DNA of 64,000 nt from UBA965 sp040396955. Lineage in GTDB: Bacteria > Chloroflexota > Chloroflexia > Chloroflexales > Roseiflexaceae. The notes under the pieces are model-generated. The model worked only from the letters and a program-made list of their open reading frames with translations, had not been told where the DNA came from and ran no database searches. The stretch covers positions 1-64,000 of the forward strand of contig JBBAWX010000008.1 of NCBI GenBank assembly GCA_040396955.1, in the 5' to 3' direction. A program made the position numbers and the translations under genes. Positions 59,647 to 64,000 of the stretch are shown here, piece by piece; position 1 is the stretch's first letter; each line of letters starts with the position of its first letter.

Positions 59647-59940
59647 AAGTGCCTTTTCACGTGTATGTGGATGTGTTATATATTACCACAAAAACGTGTT
59701 ACTGATATTATTGACAAACAAAGTATCATCCAGCAATGGCGCTCCGTCTGCAATAGACCTCCGCTAGGTACTCCCGTAGCACGTGGGGACTCAGCCGACC
59801 TTGCAGTTCATGTTGCCCATCGGTCAATGACCACGTTGTGCACTGTAATTACGGTACGATATACGCCAATACATCTCGAATATATCACTCGGTTATGCGC
59901 CCAAGACAAAATAGCCCATATCCCGCAGTACCACGACATA
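59647..59940. other. Intergenic region with an rsmG 3'-end remnant
   Basis: No convincing gene. Bases 59756-59804 match the 3' end of rsmG (61547-61595) without gaps, 37 of 49 identical; the minus-strand translation keeps PRAxGVPS of the RsmG tail. The fragment has no intact frame on either side. It marks either a decayed rsmG duplicate or the far end of an inserted segment. Confidence 0.6.
59756..59804 (-). pseudogene. Fragment of an rsmG-like 3' end
   Basis: Minus-strand translation gives AESPRATGVPS against AEFPRAAGVPS of the rsmG at 61539-62249; upstream, the frame meets a stop (59808-59810). Many differences are third-position changes, so it derives from a diverged functional copy. Confidence 0.6.
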
Positions 59941-59977
59941 TTTCAAACCCATTTTAAATATTAAAATACATTTGAAA
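59941..59977. repeat. AT-rich nested inverted repeat downstream of the Fic gene
   Basis: TTTCAAA-ccc-ATTTTAA-ata-TTAAAAT-aca-TTTGAAA: two nested perfect 7-bp arms on each side of a 3-base centre. It could be a regulatory site, a weak terminator for the Fic gene or a junction remnant. Confidence 0.45.
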
Positions 59978-60094
59978 TAATTTGTACGCCGTATTTCTCG
60001 CAGTATATGGGCATCCCTTTGTACGGCGGAGCGGGAGGGTGGTGGGAAGTTGCATGTGCATCTCATACGGAGCCCACTGCCGAGGTACGTGTGT

Positions 60095-61258
60095 TTACGG
60101 TAATTCGGTACCACGATTGATGACATCAATGTAATCGCGATAAATATAGGTACGATTGCGCTTTTGAGCGGTATGCGTGGTGACGATACCGAGCTGTTGT
60201 AATTGCACCAAGGCCTTGTTGACCGTCATTGCAGTCAAACCAGTGTGTTCGACCAACCAGCGTGAGTTACTTATTGGGCGTTCGCTGAGTGCACGATGGA
60301 CTTGGCGGCACGACAATCCAGCCCGTTTGAGCGTGTTGATGCGCAGTCGATCTGATTCGAGTAGTTGCAAGAGTTGTTGGGCGGTATCAACTGCTTGCGT
60401 CGCAGTGACAATAACTGCATCAGCAAAAAAATCGAGCCATTCTTCCCACATCCCTTTGGTACGTACGAGCGTCAATAACTCGTAATAGCGAGAACGATGC
60501 GTTTTGAGATAGAGACTTAGATACAGTAATGGTTGATGTAAAAATCCCTGCTTTAGCAAAATGAGTGTGATGAGCAAACGTCCAAGTCGTCCGTTTCCAT
60601 CCAAAAACGGATGAATGGTCTCAAATTGTACATGGACTAACGCCGCCTTGAGGAGTGCCGGTGTATGCTCGGGAATATCATTGATGAATTTTTCTAGCTC
60701 CCCCATGCAATCTTGTACGAGACTAGCAGGAGGTGGTACATAGATTGCATTCCCTGGTCGTGTCCCACCAATCCAGTTTTGACTACGGCGAAATTCGCCA
60801 GGGGTGTGATCACTGCCACGGCCATGTTTCAGAAGTACTGTATGCATTTCGCGCATCAAGCGAAGCGAAATAGGGAAATCGTTGTTGATACGTGCTACGC
60901 CGAGCTCCATGGCTGCTACGTAGTTGCTTACTTCACGGACATCGTCCAAGGGGACACCTGGTATTTCGTCGAGCTCAAAAAGCATCAAATCTGCTAATGA
61001 AGATTGTGTGCCTTCGATCATTGACGATAAAACTGCTTCTTTGCGGATATATGCATACAAAAACATGGTTACATCGGGGAGTAGTGTTGCCATGCTGTCG
61101 AGCCGTCCCAATGCCAGAATAGCTTGGTCGAATTTACTGCGTAATACATTGCTCCACTCAATTGGTGGATTAGGTGGTAATGCATGGGGGACAAATGAGC
61201 CGTATCGCTCATTTCCAAATATCTGGGGAATGGTGTAGCCCTGAATATCACGGTGCAT
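60095..61258 (-). CDS. Fic family protein with inhibitory helix and winged helix
   Basis: A 387-residue Fic protein, probably an AMP-transferase. Fic_N at about residues 35-100 contains the inhibitory motif Ser78-x3-Glu82-Gly83 (SSMIEG), so it is a class II, self-inhibited enzyme. The catalytic core is HPFLDGNGRLGR (His216 to Arg227), intact. A C-terminal winged helix-turn-helix (about 310-375: SNSRWLVEHTGLTAMTVNKA) suggests DNA binding and autoregulation. No separate antitoxin gene is needed or seen. ATG at 61258 follows AAGGTGACATC. The upstream region carries repeated TATCCTATAA motifs. Confidence 0.92.
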   Translation of the reverse strand: MHRDIQGYTIPQIFGNERYGSFVPHALPPNPPIEWSNVLRSKFDQAILALGRLDSMATLLPDVTMFLYAYIRKEAVLSSMIEGTQSSLADLMLFELDEIPGVPLDDVREVSNYVAAMELGVARINNDFPISLRLMREMHTVLLKHGRGSDHTPGEFRRSQNWIGGTRPGNAIYVPPPASLVQDCMGELEKFINDIPEHTPALLKAALVHVQFETIHPFLDGNGRLGRLLITLILLKQGFLHQPLLYLSLYLKTHRSRYYELLTLVRTKGMWEEWLDFFADAVIVTATQAVDTAQQLLQLLESDRLRINTLKRAGLSCRQVHRALSERPISNSRWLVEHTGLTAMTVNKALVQLQQLGIVTTHTAQKRNRTYIYRDYIDVINRGTELP

Positions 61259-61278
61259 GATGTCACCTTATTATAAAA

Positions 61279-61360
61279 TATCCTATAAACTATAATAACA
61301 CACCACCTTATTATAGGATATGCAACTTTATAATATAAATTAACGGTTATCCTATAATAA
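61279..61360. promoter_or_regulatory. Operator-like repeats upstream of the Fic gene
   Basis: TATCCTATAA at 61279-61288, TTATTATAGGATA at 61308-61320, and its exact reverse complement TATCCTATAATAA at 61348-61360. The last two form a 13-bp inverted repeat with a 27-bp spacer. They lie in the Fic promoter region and are good candidates for binding by the winged helix of Fic itself. Confidence 0.6.
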
Positions 61361-61538
61361 CGAGTCTGTGTTCGACCATGGTGCCATGCAGGGGGATCGT
61401 CTGCGCATATGCCCCATCTGGCCCACGATCATGTGCTGACACCGCTATCCCCCACCATCACCCCCATTTTCAATTCTCAATTCTCAATTCTTAATTCCCC
61501 CATTCTTAATTCTCAATTATCCATTGACCAATTCTCAA
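61361..61538. repeat. ATTCTCAATT simple repeats past the rsmG stop
   Basis: Bases 61469-61540 are made of imperfect repeats of ATTCTCAATT/ATTCTTAATT, interrupted by CCCCC. A shorter similar run occurs at 58692-58720. No gene is seen in this stretch. Confidence 0.6.
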
Positions 61539-62249
61539 TTACAACGGACGTTTACTCGGCACTCCTGCAGCCCGTGGGAACTCAGCCGGCGTTGCTTTCA
61601 GTTTGTCGATGCGCACCATGCTCCGGCCATCGAGGCCCGCCACCACGATGGGTACTACGTCGCGCACACGCCCGCCTAGGCGGCCAATTGCCACGCGCGC
61701 GCCGGCCACTTCCTCCTCGGGATGCGGGCCTTTGGGGGCATAGACCACGCCTTGGGGGCGGCACAGCGGCAGCAGGTATTCGACCAGCGTGCGCAAATCG
61801 GCCACGGCCCGCGCCGTTGCCATCTGGTAGTGCTCGCGGTGGGCCGGGTCGTGCCCGATGCTCTCGGCGCGGTCATTGACGACCGTCACGTTGCTCAGGT
61901 TCAGCTCCGTGGCCACATGGCGCATGAACGTGCATTTTTTGCCGATGCTTTCTACCAGCGTAATCTGCGTCTCGGGCCACACCATCGCCAAGATGATGCC
62001 GGGGATGCCCGCCCCAGCCCCCACGTCGATAATCGATTGTGGCGGGTTACTCCAAAACGCCAAGTACGTCAGGGCGTCGAGCACATGCTTGCTCACCATC
62101 TGCTCGGGGTCGGTGATGGCCGTCAGATTAAATTTTTCGTTCCACTCGCGCAGGAGCTCAAGGTAGCTGGCCATCTGGGCGTAGTGCTGATCGGTCAGTG
62201 CCAATGATTCGGCGGCGGCATAGGCCCGCACCGGGGCAAAAATATCCAC
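61539..62249 (-). CDS. rsmG: 16S rRNA (guanine-527-N7)-methyltransferase
   Basis: A 236-residue RsmG, methylating G527 of 16S rRNA with SAM. Seen: LLREWNEKFNLTAITDPEQM, KHVLDAL, SAM motif IIDVGAGAGIPGIILAM, LVESIGKKCTFMRHV, TARAVADLRTLVEYLLPL, and C-terminal EFPRAAGVPSKRPL. Loss of RsmG in other bacteria gives low-level streptomycin resistance. It is the last gene of a four-gene minus-strand run, 15 bp after nadD. A degenerate copy of its 3' end lies 1.79 kb away beyond the Fic gene. Confidence 0.96.
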   Translation of the reverse strand: MDIFAPVRAYAAAESLALTDQHYAQMASYLELLREWNEKFNLTAITDPEQMVSKHVLDALTYLAFWSNPPQSIIDVGAGAGIPGIILAMVWPETQITLVESIGKKCTFMRHVATELNLSNVTVVNDRAESIGHDPAHREHYQMATARAVADLRTLVEYLLPLCRPQGVVYAPKGPHPEEEVAGARVAIGRLGGRVRDVVPIVVAGLDGRSMVRIDKLKATPAEFPRAAGVPSKRPL

Positions 62250-62264
62250 AGGTGAGACTCCTCA

Positions 62265-62867
62265 TCAGGTGTTGGAGGTGGCTTGGTAGAGTTGGTGGGT
62301 GGCAATATAGGCGGCCACCGCCGGGTGCACCAGCCCAGCGATGCTGGCACCGCGTGCACAGCGCGCCCGGATGTCGCTACTCGAGACATCCATGCCGGGC
62401 CCGGGGATGGTGTGGATGCGCCCAGCCAGGCTGGGCAAGGCGGCCACGAGCTGCACTTGGTCGAGCGGGGCGCTACCACTCCGCGCCACCATTACGAGCT
62501 CGGCGTAGTCCCCAATCTGGTGCGCTTGGTACCACTGTGGCAATATCTGCACGGCATCCACACCGAGGAGCAACAGCAACTGGTGATCGGGGGCAGCGAG
62601 TGCGCGCAGGGTGTCGATGGTATACGAGGGGCCGTCGCGGCGCAGCTCGATGTCGCTGATTTCGCACTGTGCAATATCGCCACAGCCGAGGCGGCACATG
62701 TCGAGGCGCTGTTGCGGGGTGGTGCTGGGCTGTGGTTTGTGTGGTGGCGTGCGACTGGGGATGATGAGCAGGCGCTCCAAAGACAACTCCGCCACCGCTG
62801 TGCGAGCGATGGCGAGATGTCCGATATGGATGGGGTCAAAGGTGCCACCGAGTATCCCGATTCGCAT
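62265..62867 (-). CDS. nadD: Nicotinate-nucleotide adenylyltransferase
   Basis: A 200-residue nucleotidyltransferase joining nicotinate mononucleotide and ATP to make deamido-NAD. N-terminal GILGGTFDPIHIGHLAIA contains the HxGH motif. RLLIIPSRTPPHK and the C-terminal VSSSDIRARCARG (the SxTxxR-type phosphate motif) are in place. It lies 6 bp after an 80-residue hypothetical gene and 15 bp before rsmG. Confidence 0.96.
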   Translation of the reverse strand: MRIGILGGTFDPIHIGHLAIARTAVAELSLERLLIIPSRTPPHKPQPSTTPQQRLDMCRLGCGDIAQCEISDIELRRDGPSYTIDTLRALAAPDHQLLLLLGVDAVQILPQWYQAHQIGDYAELVMVARSGSAPLDQVQLVAALPSLAGRIHTIPGPGMDVSSSDIRARCARGASIAGLVHPAVAAYIATHQLYQATSNT

Positions 62868-62873
62868 GTGCGC

Positions 62874-63116
62874 CTAGCCTTCGTGCTCTTGCGCACCCGC
62901 CTGAATCAGCTCCCACACCATCCAGGTAATCTCTTGGCGATCAGTGGCGATGAGGTCGTCGATGTAGGGGGCTACGAGTTCGGCCACGTCGCTTTTGCTG
63001 AGCCGAAACGAGCTTTCGCCGAGTCGCTCATAGATGCGCACGGCAAGCAAATCAACGAGCTCGTGCAGGTCATCGGCGGGTAGTGCCCCGCCACTTGCGT
63101 ATTTGCGCCCGCGCAT
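62874..63116 (-). CDS. Small hypothetical protein
   Basis: An 80-residue acidic protein, all helical in appearance: basic start MRGRKYASGG, then LHELVDLLAVRIYERLGESS, RLSKSDVAELVAPYIDDLIA and a final EITWMVWELIQAG. No known family. It is coupled to its neighbours by gaps of six bases on both sides, which supports its being a real gene of the nadD operon. Confidence 0.7.
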   Translation of the reverse strand: MRGRKYASGGALPADDLHELVDLLAVRIYERLGESSFRLSKSDVAELVAPYIDDLIATDRQEITWMVWELIQAGAQEHEG

Positions 63117-63122
63117 CGCCGT

Positions 63123-63998
63123 TTACTCCTCGTACTGCTGGGGTGGGTACATGGTTGGGCGGCGCACGCGCTGAGATGGGCGCATGGTCGACTGCTCCGG
63201 GGTTTGCTCGATTTGGGCGCGGGGCTCGGCTTCATAGGGTGGTGCGCCACGGTCGTCGACGTTCAATGCGGAGGCTTCGAGGCTATCACTGATGTAATCG
63301 AGCACATCACGCACTTCGGCGTTGTCTTCGAGGAGTCCGTCAAACGGCATGGCCACGCCACTCACCGTGCGCACGGTCTGCCCCATTTCGCGGAGCGTGT
63401 TGTCGATGCCTACCACCAGCGAGCGCATCACGGCCGCGAGTTCTTGGCGCTCTTGGAGCGTCAAATTCGCAAAGCCAATCAGCGCTTTCTCTTGGGCCCG
63501 GAGCAGTGACGCGCGTAAAATGGCAATGTCGGCTTGGGTCTGGAGCTCGTAGCGTTTGACCAAATGCGCCTGGCGCACCTGCTCCACGAGTTCGTCCGAC
63601 GACACCGGCGTCCAGAGCAGAGCCGGGATGACGATGAAGCCGATGATGCCGATGAGGGCTTGTTGGTAGACCAAATCAGAGTCGGCCACCACGGGTTGTG
63701 CCGCCCACCAGCTCCACTGAATCTGAAACGAGTAATAAATCAGGTAGAGCGCCGCACCAATGATGACGGGGTAGCCCCAGGTGCGGGCGTTGATTTTTTG
63801 CAAAAGCATGCCCGCCGGTGACCACGGAATCAAAAACGACACCAGGCTGGGTGGGGCAAGCACCAAGATGGCCGTGAATGCGATGGCCACAATGCGGTTG
63901 TCGGTGAGCTGTGACTGCACCCCCCACCAGTAGGCGGCGGATCCAGCCATGGCGACCACGGCTAATACGGCCAATAGGGTCTTGGAGGTGAATTGCAT
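63123..63998 (-). CDS. Membrane protein with coiled-coil C-terminal region
   Basis: A 291-residue protein with four predicted membrane segments (TLLAVLAVVAMAGSAAYWW; IVAIAFTAILVLAPPSLVSF; YPVIIGAALYLIYYSF; ALIGIIGFIVIPALLW), then a long charged helical region (about 130-250) and a Pro/Arg/Gln-rich tail. Family not recognised. The ATG at 63998 is two bases from the window edge, so the ribosome-binding site is not seen and the true start could be further upstream. First known gene of the nadD-rsmG run. Confidence 0.6.
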   Translation of the reverse strand: MQFTSKTLLAVLAVVAMAGSAAYWWGVQSQLTDNRIVAIAFTAILVLAPPSLVSFLIPWSPAGMLLQKINARTWGYPVIIGAALYLIYYSFQIQWSWWAAQPVVADSDLVYQQALIGIIGFIVIPALLWTPVSSDELVEQVRQAHLVKRYELQTQADIAILRASLLRAQEKALIGFANLTLQERQELAAVMRSLVVGIDNTLREMGQTVRTVSGVAMPFDGLLEDNAEVRDVLDYISDSLEASALNVDDRGAPPYEAEPRAQIEQTPEQSTMRPSQRVRRPTMYPPQQYEE

Positions 63999-64000
63999 GC

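Noticed and set aside
59665..59964. 99-codon plus-strand frame between the DUF6508-like and Fic genes
   Set aside because: No ribosome-binding site, no recognisable motif, and it covers the rsmG-derived fragment and the AT-rich inverted repeat.

Overview
The window is a chromosomal contig from a moderately GC-rich bacterium, most likely a member of the phylum Chloroflexota. This is an inference. It rests on the proline/glutamate/threonine linker after the lipobox of the peptide-binding protein, the Ala/Gln/Thr-rich linker repeats of a secreted RCC1-like protein, a form II CoxL-type molybdoenzyme, zinc-less BchC-like MDR dehydrogenases, an RRM RNA-binding protein and a large set of family 2/4 glycosyltransferases. 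There is one tRNA (Val, CAC), no rRNA, no CRISPR array, no transposase and no phage gene. A 100-N scaffold gap lies at 57594-57693.

Layout. 124-4991: six tightly overlapping genes (SAM methyltransferase, FolB, RibD-C reductase, MDR dehydrogenase, PTPS-like T-fold protein, GT4) facing a GTP cyclohydrolase II. Together they look like a pathway to a modified, possibly glycosylated pteridine or pyrimidine. 5087-9834: DsbA-like oxidoreductase, DUF2726 protein, and an amidohydrolase/MDR/class III aminotransferase run. 9899-15584: DUF1810, an APH(6)-type kinase, GDP-mannose dehydratase, XRE regulator, cystathionine synthase/lyase, SucC. 15786-23742: orphan CoxL-like protein, MBL hydrolase, Mfd, CtBP-like dehydrogenase. 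23748-30341: YdcF, small membrane proteins, GT4, and peptide ABC importer components without ATPases. 30730-33908: GlcD-GlcE and a receiver protein. 34827-37685: prfB with an intact programmed +1 frameshift, then aroF and aroH behind a Tyr/Phe-rich leader peptide and attenuator. 37757-43445: tRNA-Val and a six-gene sugar/cyclitol catabolic run. 43562-55727: hypothetical protein, aldo/keto reductase, RRM protein with a long leader, M20 dipeptidase, a polysaccharide/lipid-glycan cluster, glycerate-type dehydrogenase, glucan phosphorylase. 55946-61360: an accessory, AT-richer stretch with the RCC1-repeat protein, SHOCT protein, small hypotheticals and a Fic protein. 61539-63998: rsmG, nadD and two upstream genes.

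The strongest unusual signals are these. (1) A leader peptide with YRFYYF codons sits directly before mutually exclusive hairpins upstream of chorismate mutase and DAHP synthase, as expected for ribosome-mediated attenuation by tyrosine/phenylalanine. (2) The pterin-like gene cluster has a PTPS homolog that keeps the zinc histidines and pterin-anchoring Glu but has lost the catalytic Cys/Asp/His. (3) A degenerate copy of the rsmG 3' end lies on the far side of the Fic gene, so the Fic module is bracketed by direct repeats, and three copies of a TATCCTATAA operator-like motif stand in front of it. (4) The 87-bp repeats at the gap predict its true size to be 32+87k bases.
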